NCBI GenBank assembly: GCA_001994995.1
Contig: MDJM01000033.1
Location: forward strand, 1 to 64,000
Direction: 5' to 3'
DNA from: Candidatus Parepulonipiscium sp. PG-Nuni2H_MBin01
GTDB taxonomy: Bacteria; Bacillota; Clostridia; Lachnospirales; Cellulosilyticaceae
Length of the DNA stretch: 64,000 nt
Below the pieces are notes generated by a model. The model did no database searches and had not been told where the DNA came from. It saw only the letters and a list, made by a program, of their open reading frames with translations. The translations under genes and the position numbers were made by a program. Shown in pieces: positions 25,140 to 37,271 of this stretch. Positions within the stretch are counted from its first letter, which is position 1; each line of letters opens with the position of its first letter.

Positions 25140-26762
25140 ATGAAAAGTTTATTTGTGCTAATCCTAATTCTTAAACAAGTCAGCAGTATTCCAATGAAAC
25201 AAGAATCCCGAGAACCTTTATATTTTTTTAAATGCTCTGCATATCTATTCTTCAGCAGCATTCATTCTGTAGTACTAGGCTACACTACCCCTTTAGGAGC
25301 CATAATGATGTGCATTGCCTACATGATAGATACAGCAAACAAACGGGCAAAACAACATATGATACTTACAGGAATTGTCATAGTATCGTTATCCTCAACT
25401 AATTTTAATATTATTACTGCACCTATACAAAATTTAGTTTTAAGTAGAAATATACAAAATACATCTAAAATTGAAATTTACTCTTACACATCTACTTACG
25501 AACAATTTATATTAGAAATAACAGAACAATCCGAAATTGATGAGTGGTTAGAACTGCTGCTACAAAGCGAACCTCAATCTAACTGGGGTTATAAGACAAT
25601 ACCACAAACACCAGGTTATAAACTTGTTTTATCATCGTCTGAAAACGTAGTTGATATATTAATTACTAACCAAACTCTAAACAACAAAAACTTATTTCTT
25701 GGCAATACTTATTTAGGGTACTACAACAGCGCAGTAGCTGAACTAATAGAAAATATTCATCCTCTACAACCTGAAGTACTTACAATAACCCATTTTGATG
25801 AAATTTCAATACATAATGAAGCCATACTAACCGATTTATGGAACGAAATAATATGGAGTACAAAAGAACCCATAGAAAATTATCATCTATCTACTTTTCC
25901 AATATCCGCTTATTTAGTATTTGAAGAAGATTTAGGCTGCAAGATATTCTTTACTACTGATTTTACACAGGCTTATATTGTAGATCAAGGTGTGATGCTA
26001 CTTTCTAGCAAATTACAACGACTACTACTAGAACAATATACATTATCTCAATTAACTGCTGTTGAATCATTTAGAATATTTGAGCCTGCATACACTTCTA
26101 GTAACATTACTAGCTATGTTGATTTTTATATTGAGCCTGATGAAAACGGCTTATTTTATGGACTATACAGAGAAAACTACAAAACGCAAGAAAAAATATT
26201 TTTACATAACATAACCTCGTTAGAAAGCAATTTTTTTATTATAAGCACCCCCTACTTATTGCTACTAGACTGCAAAGGAGCATCCCAATACGACTTAATG
26301 CTTGTAAATCAAAACATACCAGAAAGTCATAGATACATGGTAAAAAACCAAAATATAATACCAACATCTATAGCGATATGCCCTCACAATACAAACTTTA
26401 CCTACATCATAGAAAATCAAGATAACTCTACACTATTTTATGTGGACAATTATTACCAATCACCTAAACCTATCATCTCGGGTGATATAGATGATTCAAT
26501 ATTCTTATCTGATAAATATATTGCTTTTACACAAACCTTAAATAATAATAATCTTCTATGTGTATATGATACACAACTTGGGAAAATTGTCAAGTATACT
26601 TATTTAAATGGCAACGCACATTTTATAGATAGCTACCATAATCAAGTTTTATTCGCCTTACAAGCCATTGAAGATTCCAGCTTTAAAGAGGGTGTATTCA
26701 TACTCCACAACGACTTAACGATAACATTAACAGACTTTTACAGCACAGAAATACTAAATTAA
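25140..26762 (+). CDS. Unknown membrane-associated protein upstream of oriC
   Basis: I do not recognise this 540-residue protein. Hydrophobic stretches occur at about 2-12, 34-62 and 74-92, and the rest (about 100-540) is a long, probably extracytoplasmic beta-rich region with beta-propeller-like character towards the C-terminus (SDKYIAFTQTL, LLCVYDTQLGKIVKYTY). AAAGGATATT precedes the ATG. It forms a pair with the preceding gene. In most Firmicutes this interval holds rpmH-rnpA-yidC or parA genes, which are absent here. Confidence 0.75.
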   Translation: MKSLFVLILILKQVSSIPMKQESREPLYFFKCSAYLFFSSIHSVVLGYTTPLGAIMMCIAYMIDTANKRAKQHMILTGIVIVSLSSTNFNIITAPIQNLVLSRNIQNTSKIEIYSYTSTYEQFILEITEQSEIDEWLELLLQSEPQSNWGYKTIPQTPGYKLVLSSSENVVDILITNQTLNNKNLFLGNTYLGYYNSAVAELIENIHPLQPEVLTITHFDEISIHNEAILTDLWNEIIWSTKEPIENYHLSTFPISAYLVFEEDLGCKIFFTTDFTQAYIVDQGVMLLSSKLQRLLLEQYTLSQLTAVESFRIFEPAYTSSNITSYVDFYIEPDENGLFYGLYRENYKTQEKIFLHNITSLESNFFIISTPYLLLLDCKGASQYDLMLVNQNIPESHRYMVKNQNIIPTSIAICPHNTNFTYIIENQDNSTLFYVDNYYQSPKPIISGDIDDSIFLSDKYIAFTQTLNNNNLLCVYDTQLGKIVKYTYLNGNAHFIDSYHNQVLFALQAIEDSSFKEGVFILHNDLTITLTDFYSTEILN

Positions 26763-26825
26763 CAAATACTTATTATTTTTTTTGTTGATTTTTCCCATTT
26801 TTTTTGTTAAAATATTCTATGTACC

Positions 26826-27069
26826 TGTGGATAAGTCCTGTGGATAACTTTGAGCTATATTGGCAAATTTAAAAACTGTGGATAAATCTGTGGATAAGTC
26901 TAATTTTCACATAAAACTTTATTTGTTTCACAACTGTTTCACGACTTATCCACAGGCTGGGGATAAGTCGTATTTTTTTGTGTAATACCAAAAAGTTATC
27001 CACAGATTTTAGTCTAAAATCGATGAGTTATCCACAGATTTTAGGCCTACAAATCACGACTTATCCACA
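26826..27069. other. oriC: oriC, DnaA-box cluster upstream of dnaA
   Basis: Perfect TGTGGATAA boxes start at 26826, 26839, 26877 and 26889, and TTATCCACA boxes at 26946, 26996, 27028 and 27061, with a TGGGGATAA variant at 26958. The boxes point in opposite directions in the two halves. It lies directly before dnaA, as the incA/B part of bipartite Firmicute origins does. Confidence 0.95.
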
Positions 27070-27142
27070 GCCTATTTCTACCTTATACATGTGATTTTAA
27101 AATTCAATGTAACAATTTATAGTGAAATCAAGGAGGTTTTTC

Positions 27143-28474
27143 ATGGCGGTAGTTAACTATACCGAACAGTGGGACAATATACTAAAATTAATTGAACCTG
27201 AAACATCATCAGTTAGCTTTAACACTTGGTTTAAGCAAACTAAACTAATTAATATTGACAATAATATTTTAATCATCAGTGTAAACGATAATCTAGCACA
27301 GAGCATACTAAACACCAGATATTTAGATCTTATAAAAAATTCTGTAGTACATGCACTAAACAAAGAATATGAGCTAGAATTTATAGTAGAGGCACACACT
27401 ACAAATTTAAAAATATCTAAACACAAAAAAGATGATGACCCTCTCAACATTCAAAGTAACCTTAACCCTCGGTATACATTCGATTCATTTGTAGTAGGTC
27501 ATGCGAATAGAATGGCTCATGCAGCAGCATTAGCAGTAGCAGAAACTCCGTCAAAGGCATATAACCCCTTATTTCTATACGGAGGAGTAGGTTTAGGTAA
27601 AACACATCTAATGCAATCTGTAGCCCATTATATCATAGCCCAAAACACTAAATTAAAAGTGCTCTATACATCAGCTGAGAAGTTTACTAACGAACTTATT
27701 AACTCCATTAGAGATGATAAAAATGAAGAGTTTAGGAACAAATACAGAAATATAGATGTACTAATAATCGATGATATACAATTTATTGCTGGCAAAGAGC
27801 GCACCCAAGAGGAATTCTTTCATACATTCAACACACTACACGAAGCCAATAAACAAATAATAATATCAAGTGATAGACCACCAAAAGATATAGCAACACT
27901 AGAAGCTAGGCTATGCTCAAGATTTGAATGGGGCCTAATAGCAGACATACAAAAGCCCGACCTAGAAACTAGAATTGCTATACTACGAAAAAAAATTCTA
28001 ATAGAAAACCTTTGCATTCCTTCGGAAGTTCTTAACCTTATTGCACAGACCGTAATTTCTAACATAAGAGAGCTTGAAGGGGCTTTAAATAGAATACTAG
28101 CCTACTCTTCTCTAGCAAACAAACCTATTAGTGAAGAATTAGCCAAAGAAGCTCTTAAAGATATAATTTCACAAGATGAACATAAAGCTATTACTCCAGA
28201 ATATATTCAAGAGCTAGTAGCGGGATATTTTAATATAAAAGTTACAGACTTATTATCTAATAAACGTACCAAAAATATTACCTATCCACGACAAATAGGA
28301 ATGTATCTATGCCGTAAATTTACTGAACTCTCTTGGCCAAAAATAGGAGAAAAATTTGGAGGACGTGATCATACCACTGTAATTCATGGACACGATAAAA
28401 TTTCCAATGATTTAATAACTGACACAAAATTAATACAAATAGTCCAAGACCTAGAAATAAAACTGCAGACTTAA
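27143..28474 (+). CDS. dnaA: Chromosomal replication initiator DnaA
   Basis: DnaA binds DnaA boxes, melts the origin and loads the helicase. The ATG at 27143, six bases after AAGGAGG, gives 443 residues; an upstream in-frame start at 27122 overlaps the ribosome-binding site. Domain I is about 1-80, a short linker follows, and the AAA+ domain runs from about 105 with Walker [11 protein letters not shown] and Walker [10 protein letters not shown]. Domain IV carries the DnaA signature [15 protein letters not shown] near the C-terminus. It lies between two DnaA-box clusters. Confidence 0.99.
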   Translation: MAVVNYTEQWDNILKLIEPETSSVSFNTWFKQTKLINIDNNILIISVNDNLAQSILNTRYLDLIKNSVVHALNKEYELEFIVEAHTTNLKISKHKKDDDPLNIQSNLNPRYTFDSFVVGHANRMAHAAALAVAETPSKAYNPLFLYGGVGLGKTHLMQSVAHYIIAQNTKLKVLYTSAEKFTNELINSIRDDKNEEFRNKYRNIDVLIIDDIQFIAGKERTQEEFFHTFNTLHEANKQIIISSDRPPKDIATLEARLCSRFEWGLIADIQKPDLETRIAILRKKILIENLCIPSEVLNLIAQTVISNIRELEGALNRILAYSSLANKPISEELAKEALKDIISQDEHKAITPEYIQELVAGYFNIKVTDLLSNKRTKNITYPRQIGMYLCRKFTELSWPKIGEKFGGRDHTTVIHGHDKISNDLITDTKLIQIVQDLEIKLQT

Positions 28475-28541
28475 TAAATTTTCCAAATTATTGGAGAATT
28501 GTTGGATTACTAGACAACAATATACATCAGATAAAATAATT

Positions 28542-28725
28542 TTATCCCCACAGGCAAAAAAGTTATCCACAATTCATCCACAGGCAAAGCCGAGTTATCC
28601 ACAGATTTATCCACAGGCAAAGTCGTTGACTATCAAGGGCTAGATATAGTTATCCACAGTATCCACAGCCCCTACTACTACTACTATAAACTTTATTATA
28701 ATATTTTATTAAGCAAATCGACTAA
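28542..28725. other. oriC: oriC, DnaA boxes, DnaA-trio and AT-rich unwinding region
   Basis: Between dnaA and dnaN, TTATCCACA boxes start at 28563, 28595, 28607 and 28650, with variants at 28542 (TTATCCCCA), 28574 and 28659. After the last box and a short CCCC cluster comes CTACTACTACTACTATA (28672-28688), whose complement repeats 3'-GAT-5', the DnaA-trio element. It runs into an AT-rich stretch (28689-28720) suited to strand opening. Confidence 0.93.
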
Positions 28726-28779
28726 ATTATCAACAGCTATAAACAGCTAAAATCGATCGATTTTGAGAGGAACCTAACC

Positions 28780-29883
28780 ATGAAAATTTACTGTAATCAA
28801 AAAGCTTTAATGTCTTGTATCAACACTGTTATTAAAGCTAGTTCAACTAGAACATCACTACCAATACTAGAATGCATTCTAATTAACGCTAATAGCAACT
28901 ATGTTACTCTAACTACTAACAATCTTGATTTAGGCATAGAGAGTACTTTTGAAGCTGATGTTATAACTAATGGCTTAATAGCTTTAGAAGCTAAACTGCT
29001 TAGTGAAATAATTAAAAAAATGCCTAACGAAGAAATAGAGATTAACTTACTAGAGAATAACTATGTATCAATAGCTAGTGGTAAATCTAAATTCACGATA
29101 GTAGCTAGAACTGGAGAAGACTTTCCTGCATTACCTAAAGTTCAAGTACAAAAAGGGTATACTATACCAAGAGCAGCTCTTAAAGACATGATAAACCAAA
29201 CCATATTTTCTGTAGCTAGTGATGAATCTAGACCAGCCTTTATGGGAGAGATGTTTCACATCAAGGATAATACTTTTAACCTAGTATCTGTAGATGGATT
29301 TAGAATCTCTTATAGACAAGCTGAAATCGTTAATGAGTTTGGGGAAATAGAAAGTATAGTACCAGCAAAAGCACTTGCAGAAATAGCTAGAATCTTACCT
29401 CACGATGATGGGGATGTTATTATGTATTTTGATAATAGACATGTATTTTTCGATATAGAAAATACCAAAATAGTTTCAAGATTGTTAGAGGGAGAGTTTT
29501 TGAAGTATAGTCAAATGTTTACTCCTGACTACGATACTCAAATTATTGTTAATTGCAAAGAACTGCTGATGTGTATTGAGAGAGCATCAGTAATCTCTAG
29601 AGAAGGCAAGAAGCATCCAATATGTCTAGAAATAAATACTGAGCAAATGATTATAAAATCTAACACAGACTTTGGAACATCAATTGAAGAATTAAACGCA
29701 GATATACAAGGCAAGAACTTAACTATAGCCTTTAATCCAAGGTATTTAATGGACGCACTTAAAGCTATTGAGGACGATGAAATTATGATTAATTTTTTAT
29801 CTATCATAGAACCATGTATTATTCAGCCTAAAAATGGTAATGCTTATAAATACTTGATTTTACCAATACGTGTTAATGCCTAG
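28780..29883 (+). CDS. dnaN: DNA polymerase III sliding clamp (beta subunit)
   Basis: The beta clamp encircles DNA and tethers the replicative polymerase. The 367 residues match the family length and the three-domain repeat fold. Recognisable blocks are ASSTRTSLPILECILINA near the start, SGKSKFTIVARTGEDFPALP, and the C-terminal IEPCIIQPKNGNAYKYLILPIR. GAGAGGAA precedes the ATG. It begins the dnaN-yaaA-recF run in the standard order. Confidence 0.98.
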   Translation: MKIYCNQKALMSCINTVIKASSTRTSLPILECILINANSNYVTLTTNNLDLGIESTFEADVITNGLIALEAKLLSEIIKKMPNEEIEINLLENNYVSIASGKSKFTIVARTGEDFPALPKVQVQKGYTIPRAALKDMINQTIFSVASDESRPAFMGEMFHIKDNTFNLVSVDGFRISYRQAEIVNEFGEIESIVPAKALAEIARILPHDDGDVIMYFDNRHVFFDIENTKIVSRLLEGEFLKYSQMFTPDYDTQIIVNCKELLMCIERASVISREGKKHPICLEINTEQMIIKSNTDFGTSIEELNADIQGKNLTIAFNPRYLMDALKAIEDDEIMINFLSIIEPCIIQPKNGNAYKYLILPIRVNA

Positions 29884-29895
29884 GAGATTGAAATT

Positions 29896-30102
29896 ATGAA
29901 AAAAATTAAAATAAATACTGAATTTATAAAACTTGACCAATTACTAAAATTTGCTGACTTTGTCCAAACAGGTGGAGAGGCTAAAAATGTTGTTGCTCAA
30001 GGGCTAGTCTTAGTCAATGATAATATCTGCACAATGAGAGGTAAAAAACTGAGAAGTGGAGATATTGTAGAGTTTGACGGCCAAAAATGTGTAATCAATT
30101 AG
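29896..30102 (+). CDS. yaaA: S4-domain RNA-binding protein YaaA
   Basis: This is a 68-residue S4-like protein ([16 protein letters not shown]-like N-terminus, [32 protein letters not shown]). It follows dnaN by 12 bp and precedes recF by 12 bp, the usual place for yaaA. It probably binds structured RNA in ribosome-related work; its precise role is not settled. Confidence 0.93.
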   Translation: MKKIKINTEFIKLDQLLKFADFVQTGGEAKNVVAQGLVLVNDNICTMRGKKLRSGDIVEFDGQKCVIN

Positions 30103-30114
30103 AGGGTTACGATT

Positions 30115-31188
30115 ATGTATATACAAGACCTAAGTTTAACTAATTTTAGAAACCACCAGCAAACTAAAATTGAGTTAGGCGAAGGGATAAATATTTTTGC
30201 AGGAGATAATGCACAAGGGAAAACTAATATTCTAGAAGCTATTTACCTTTGTGCTGTAGCTCGTTCACATAGAACTACCAAAGAAAAAGAGACCATAAAG
30301 TGGGGAGAGCGTTCTACCCACATACAACTTAGCGTACAAAAAAAAACAATCAACAACCAAATAGACTTTTATATTTCTAACACAAACAAGTCTGTAGCCA
30401 TTAATAAACTTGCCATTAATAAGCTATCGGATTTATTTGGGGTGTTAAATGTCGTTATGTTTTCGCCAGAAGATTTACAACTCATAAAAAAAAGTCCTAA
30501 AGAGCGCAGAAAATTTTTAGACATTGAATTGTGTCAGTTTGATAAATTATATTATTACTCTCTAAAGCAATACCATCAAGTACTCAAGCAACGTAATAAT
30601 TATTTAAAGCAAGCTAAAATTTCAGGAAATTATGAGCTAATTTCAATTTGGGATCAACAACTTTCAGATTTTGGGATTGAAATCATAAAAAAACGGCAAC
30701 AATTTATTGAAAGCCTAAATTTAATAGCTACTAACATTCATAATAAAATTTCTGGTGGGCAAGAAGAATTAAAAATAATTTATGAACCTAACGTAGCTAT
30801 AAATAAATTTTTAGACGAATTGCAACGTACCCATACAAGAGATTATTTGATGCAAAGTACTTCAGTAGGCCCTCACAGAGATGACATCAAATTTTTAGTA
30901 AACAACATGGATGCAAAATTATATAGTTCGCAAGGCCAGCAAAGAACAGTTGTGCTTGCTTTAAAACTTGCTGAAATCGAAATGATGAAAAATAGATTAG
31001 GTGAAGCACCAATATTATTATTAGACGACGTTTTATCGGAGTTAGATTGCCACAGAAGACAGCATTTATTTAATTATACAAAATCTAATCAAACTATAAT
31101 AACTTGCAATGAATTTGAACAAACTATATGGCAAGATAAAAAATTTGATAAGCTTTATTTAATAAAAAATGGAGCAATTTCAAGATAA
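30115..31188 (+). CDS. recF: DNA replication/repair protein RecF
   Basis: RecF loads RecA at stalled forks and gaps with RecO and RecR. The 357 residues show Walker A GDNAQGKTNILEAI (about 30-43), the ABC-type signature region YSSQGQQRTVVLALKLAE, and Walker B ILLLDDVLSELD near residue 305. A coiled region lies between. AGAGGG precedes the ATG. Confidence 0.97.
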   Translation: MYIQDLSLTNFRNHQQTKIELGEGINIFAGDNAQGKTNILEAIYLCAVARSHRTTKEKETIKWGERSTHIQLSVQKKTINNQIDFYISNTNKSVAINKLAINKLSDLFGVLNVVMFSPEDLQLIKKSPKERRKFLDIELCQFDKLYYYSLKQYHQVLKQRNNYLKQAKISGNYELISIWDQQLSDFGIEIIKKRQQFIESLNLIATNIHNKISGGQEELKIIYEPNVAINKFLDELQRTHTRDYLMQSTSVGPHRDDIKFLVNNMDAKLYSSQGQQRTVVLALKLAEIEMMKNRLGEAPILLLDDVLSELDCHRRQHLFNYTKSNQTIITCNEFEQTIWQDKKFDKLYLIKNGAISR

Positions 31189-31190
31189 AT

Positions 31191-33171
<1,981 letters not shown>

Positions 33172-33215
33172 ATTGTGTTAAAAATAAAGCTATATTTAAT
33201 TTAGGGAGGTAAGGA

Positions 33216-35873
33216 ATGGATATTGATAATTATGATAAAATCATCCCTATTGACATAGAGAAGGAGATGAAAACATCTTATATTGACTATGCTATGAGTG
33301 TTATTGTATCTCGTGCATTACCTGATGTTAGAGATGGGTTAAAGCCTGTTCATAGACGAATTTTGTATTCAATGGATGAGTTGAATTTAGCTCCTGATAA
33401 GCAGTATAGAAAATCAGCTCGTATTGTTGGAGATACTATGGGTAAATATCATCCTCATGGTGATAGCTCCATCTATGATGCTATGGTTAGGTTAGCTCAA
33501 GATTTTTCTACCAGATACCCTTTAGTAGATGGGCATGGAAATTTTGGTAATATAGACGGTGATAGTGCCGCTGCTATGCGTTATACTGAGGCTCGTATGA
33601 GTAAATTAACTCTTTATATGCTTGCTGATGCGGATAAAGAAACTGTAGATTTTAGGCCTAATTTTGATGAATCTATTCAAGAGCCTGTAGTTTTGCCAGC
33701 GAGATATCCAAATTTATTAGTTAACGGTTCGTCTGGTATTGCTGTAGGTATGGCTACTAACATTCCACCCCATAACATGGGAGAAGTTGTTGATGGGGTT
33801 ATTAAGCTAATTGATAACTACACTGGCAACAATGAAGAGAACTTCTCTCGCGAAACTGATATTAGTGAGTTAATGGACATTATTAAAGGCCCAGACTTTC
33901 CTACCGGTGGAATTATACAAGGTATTTATGGTATAGAGCAAGCTTATCGTACAGGCAGGGGTAAAGTTAAAGTTAAAGCTAGAACTGAGATTGAAGAAAT
34001 GGGTAATGGTAAAACAGCTATTATTGTTACCGAAATACCATATCAAGTCAATAAATCTAAGCTAATTGAAAAGATAGCTGACTTAGTTAAGCATAAGAAA
34101 ATAGATGGAATTACTGGTCTTAGAGATGAATCCGATAGGGATGGCATGAGAATTGTTATAGAACTTAGGCGTGATGCTAATGCTAATGTAATTTTAAATC
34201 AGCTATTTAAATTTTCACCTTTACAAGATACTTTTAGTATAAATATGTTAGCTTTAATTGATAATGAACCAAAAGTTTTTAATTTAAAAGAAATATTAGA
34301 ATCTTATCTAAATCATCAAAAAGATGTTATTACTAGACGTACTCAATTCGATTTAAAGAAAGCCGAAAATAGGGCGCATCTAGTAGAGGGTCTTCTTAAA
34401 GCTCTTGATAAGATTGACTTAATAACCGAGCTTATTAAATCATCTAAAACTGTTAGTGAAGCTAAGGCAAAGCTGCAGCAAACAATAGAGATTACAGATA
34501 TTCAGTCTCAAGCCATTGTAGATATGCGTCTTCGTGCGTTAACTGGTCTTGAGCAAGAAAAATTAGAACTTGAGTTTAATCAATTAAAAGAAACTATTAG
34601 CTATTTAAATGCTATTTTACAAGATGATATTAAGCTATTTGGTGTAATAAAAGATGAAATTATAGAGATAAAAAATAAGTTTATAGATTCTAGACGCTCA
34701 GACATTACAAGCTCTGATGATGAAATTGATATTGAAGATTTAATAGATAGAGAAGAAGTTGTTGTAACTATGACTCATCTTGGGTACATTAAGCGTATTC
34801 CTTTAGATACTTATAAGCAACAAAATCGTGGCGGCAGAGGTATTACTGGAGTTAATACTATCCAAGAAGATTTCATTGAAAAGTTATTTACCACTAGTAA
34901 TCTTGATAACATTATGTTTTTCACTAACAAAGGTAAGGCTTACAAAATAAAGGCATATAAAATTCCTGAAGCTAGTAGAACTGCTCGTGGAATGGCTATT
35001 ATTAATTTGCTAGAGCTTGATAATGGAGAGCGTATTAGTGCTGTGTTCCCTGTTAAAGACAATGAACATGAAAGATATATTACTATGGTTACTAAAAGTG
35101 GTTTAATTAAGAAAACTAATATAGATGCGTTTAATAATATTAGAAAAGGCGGTATAATTGCGCTAAACTTAGTTGATGGTGATGAGCTTATTGGAGTGTA
35201 TGAAACTACTAATAACGATACCATTTTAATTGCTACAAAAAAAGGACAAGGTATTTTATTTGAAGGTACTAATGTAAGGCCTACAGGGCGTAGTGCTAAA
35301 GGGGTTAAAGCTATTAATCTTTCTAAGGATGATTATGTAATTAGTGCCACTGTTCCTAAAGAAGGCGAACAAATTCTTATTGCCACTCAATATGGGATTG
35401 GTAAAAGAACTAGGATGGATGAATTTAGAGCGCAGAAAAGAGGCGGTAAAGGCCTTAAAATTTATAAAGTGGATGATAAAACTGGAGATGTTGTAGCCAT
35501 TACTTCTGTTCATGATGAGCAGGGCTTACTAATGATTACGTCGGAAGGCACTATTATTAGAATTAAAGTTAATCAAATTTCATCGCTAGGCAGATATGCC
35601 AAAGGCGTTAAATTAATTAACTTAAAAGACGGCATTCATGTTGTTTGTATTGCTAAAGTAGATGAAGAACAAGTTGTAGAAGATGAAGAGGAATTGCAAG
35701 AAGAGTTACTTGAGAAGCTACCTGGTGAGTTATTAGATGAAACATCGCTTGCTCCAATGGATGAAGAACTATCTATTGAAGTGATAGACGTTATTGATGG
35801 GGATATTGATAATGGAATTATTGATGATATTGATGATGATGACATTGATGATATGGTAGATATGAGAGATTAG
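33216..35873 (+). CDS. gyrA: DNA gyrase subunit A with a long acidic tail
   Basis: GyrA cuts and rejoins DNA. The catalytic Tyr lies in [10 protein letters not shown] at about residue 122. The quinolone region follows [18 protein letters not shown]. The C-terminal beta-pinwheel carries a GyrA box reading QKRGGKG (consensus QRRGGKG), which marks gyrase rather than topoisomerase IV. About 60 terminal residues are very acidic ([26 protein letters not shown]); acidic tails are known to tune supercoiling in some gyrases. The 885-residue length is a little above typical because of this tail. AGGGAGG precedes the ATG. Confidence 0.99.
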   Translation: MDIDNYDKIIPIDIEKEMKTSYIDYAMSVIVSRALPDVRDGLKPVHRRILYSMDELNLAPDKQYRKSARIVGDTMGKYHPHGDSSIYDAMVRLAQDFSTRYPLVDGHGNFGNIDGDSAAAMRYTEARMSKLTLYMLADADKETVDFRPNFDESIQEPVVLPARYPNLLVNGSSGIAVGMATNIPPHNMGEVVDGVIKLIDNYTGNNEENFSRETDISELMDIIKGPDFPTGGIIQGIYGIEQAYRTGRGKVKVKARTEIEEMGNGKTAIIVTEIPYQVNKSKLIEKIADLVKHKKIDGITGLRDESDRDGMRIVIELRRDANANVILNQLFKFSPLQDTFSINMLALIDNEPKVFNLKEILESYLNHQKDVITRRTQFDLKKAENRAHLVEGLLKALDKIDLITELIKSSKTVSEAKAKLQQTIEITDIQSQAIVDMRLRALTGLEQEKLELEFNQLKETISYLNAILQDDIKLFGVIKDEIIEIKNKFIDSRRSDITSSDDEIDIEDLIDREEVVVTMTHLGYIKRIPLDTYKQQNRGGRGITGVNTIQEDFIEKLFTTSNLDNIMFFTNKGKAYKIKAYKIPEASRTARGMAIINLLELDNGERISAVFPVKDNEHERYITMVTKSGLIKKTNIDAFNNIRKGGIIALNLVDGDELIGVYETTNNDTILIATKKGQGILFEGTNVRPTGRSAKGVKAINLSKDDYVISATVPKEGEQILIATQYGIGKRTRMDEFRAQKRGGKGLKIYKVDDKTGDVVAITSVHDEQGLLMITSEGTIIRIKVNQISSLGRYAKGVKLINLKDGIHVVCIAKVDEEQVVEDEEELQEELLEKLPGELLDETSLAPMDEELSIEVIDVIDGDIDNGIIDDIDDDDIDDMVDMRD

Positions 35874-35875
35874 CT

Positions 35876-36919
35876 ATGCAAGAAATTCAAGAGCAAGTAG
35901 AGATACCAAAGAAAACTAATGCTGTTTGGATTATAATTAGTTTATTAACAGCTTGCCTTAGTTGCGTTATAGGTTGTATGTTATATATTGCATATAACCT
36001 TGACACTCTAGAGAAACTGCTAGAACCTGCCAAGTATAGTGTTATGCGAGGTAGCAGTATTATAGCTGAGTTTGATGAAATTAACGACGCTATTAATAAA
36101 GCTGCGACGATTACTAGGTCAGTTGTTGTTGATAATGAAACTGGTGTATGGATTCAATCGAATTTTTTGCCATTTATGGTATTTACAAATTGGGGTACTT
36201 ATGATTTTAGCACTTATGCACAAGCTGTTAGTTATGCTACAAGATATGAAATCACAGCAGTTTATTTTATGGGTAATCAAACTATTATTTGGGAAAAAGA
36301 TTATGAGTTTCCAGAATTTCAATGTGTTGAGATGCCTCTCATTAGGCAGATGCCAGAGCTACCTCGTGGATGTGAGGTCACATCACTTGCTATGTTACTA
36401 AATTATTATGGAGTAGATGTTACTAAAATGCAATTAGCAGCAGAAGTTGCTAAGGATGATACATCGTATTCAACAGATGCATATGGCAATATTTATTATG
36501 GTAATCCATACGATGGCTTTGTTGGGGATATGTATAATTTTAAGAATCATGGTTATGGAGTCTATCATGGTCCTATTGCAGATTTAGCGTCTACATATTT
36601 AGGCGAACATGTAATTGATATAACTGGAGCTTCATTTGAAGAAATGCTACAATTTGTTGCTAGAGGTTATCCGGTTTGGGTTGTTACCAATACTTCCTAC
36701 GCTTACTTGCCTAGTTCACAATTTCAGACATGGTATACCCCAACGGGGGTTATACAAATTACATATAAGATGCATTCTGTAGTTATTACTGGTTTAACTG
36801 AAGATTTAATTTTTATAAATGACCCATTAGATTATAGTACGAATAAAGCTGTAGATTTAGATAATTTTAGAGATGCTTGGAACCAGATGGGTCAGCAAGC
36901 AGTAGTAATAGTAGATTAG
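35876..36919 (+). CDS. Membrane-anchored C39-like cysteine peptidase
   Basis: The 347-residue protein starts 2 bp after the gyrA stop codon and is probably cotranscribed with it. A membrane segment lies at about 17-40. About 55-150 is a small domain, and about 160-345 matches the C39-like peptidase fold: the catalytic Cys in LPRGCEVTSLAMLLNYYG, the His in MHSVVITG, and the Asp/Asn in INDPL. Such proteins sit outside the cell membrane. The substrate is unknown, and no bacteriocin genes are near. It is followed by a strong terminator. Confidence 0.85.
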   Translation: MQEIQEQVEIPKKTNAVWIIISLLTACLSCVIGCMLYIAYNLDTLEKLLEPAKYSVMRGSSIIAEFDEINDAINKAATITRSVVVDNETGVWIQSNFLPFMVFTNWGTYDFSTYAQAVSYATRYEITAVYFMGNQTIIWEKDYEFPEFQCVEMPLIRQMPELPRGCEVTSLAMLLNYYGVDVTKMQLAAEVAKDDTSYSTDAYGNIYYGNPYDGFVGDMYNFKNHGYGVYHGPIADLASTYLGEHVIDITGASFEEMLQFVARGYPVWVVTNTSYAYLPSSQFQTWYTPTGVIQITYKMHSVVITGLTEDLIFINDPLDYSTNKAVDLDNFRDAWNQMGQQAVVIVD

Positions 36920-36949
36920 ATGCAATGTATAATTGCATCTAATTTTTTT
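36916..36949 (+). terminator. Rho-independent terminator
   Basis: TTAGATGCAAT and ATTGCATCTAA form a perfect 11-bp stem with a 5-base loop, followed by seven T. It overlaps the stop codon of the C39-like gene and ends the gyrBA unit. Confidence 0.93.
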
Positions 36950-37138
36950 GTCGTTAACACAAATGACAAAACAACATAATAATTAGTAATTATATCTACC
37001 ATTTAACGATTATAATCAATATATTTTAGTAAGATAGCTGCTAAATAGACTCTAATATAAAATGTTACAAAGTTAGTTTATAAAAACTAACATTAGTTAA
37101 TCTATATATACAAAGATAAAGTAAATAAGCAAAATTCA

Positions 37139-37216
37139 TTGACAGTTTTAGTTAGTTTAAGTTAATATAGGTAAAGTGGATAATGATATGTAATTGAACA
37201 GTGATTTTAATTATTA
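37139..37216 (+). promoter_or_regulatory. Promoter and possible Fur sites of the heme-uptake locus
   Basis: TTGACA (37139-37144), 18 bp and TAATAT (37163-37168) form a fair promoter. GATAATGATA (37179-37188), just downstream, equals the first ten bases of the classical Fur box. TGATTTTAATTATTA (37202-37216) matches the 7-1-7 Fur consensus at 11 of 14 positions. The rest of 36950-37271 shows no gene. AT richness weakens the case. Confidence 0.4.
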
Positions 37217-37271
37217 TAACATGTCATATATAATTAATTATCAATAATACTTTAGGGAGGGTCCATTTATA

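Noticed and set aside
26934-26944. Second parS at GTTTCACAACTGTTTCACGA
   Set aside because: It has GTTTCAC half-sites but no palindromic CACGTG core, so it is not a good parS.
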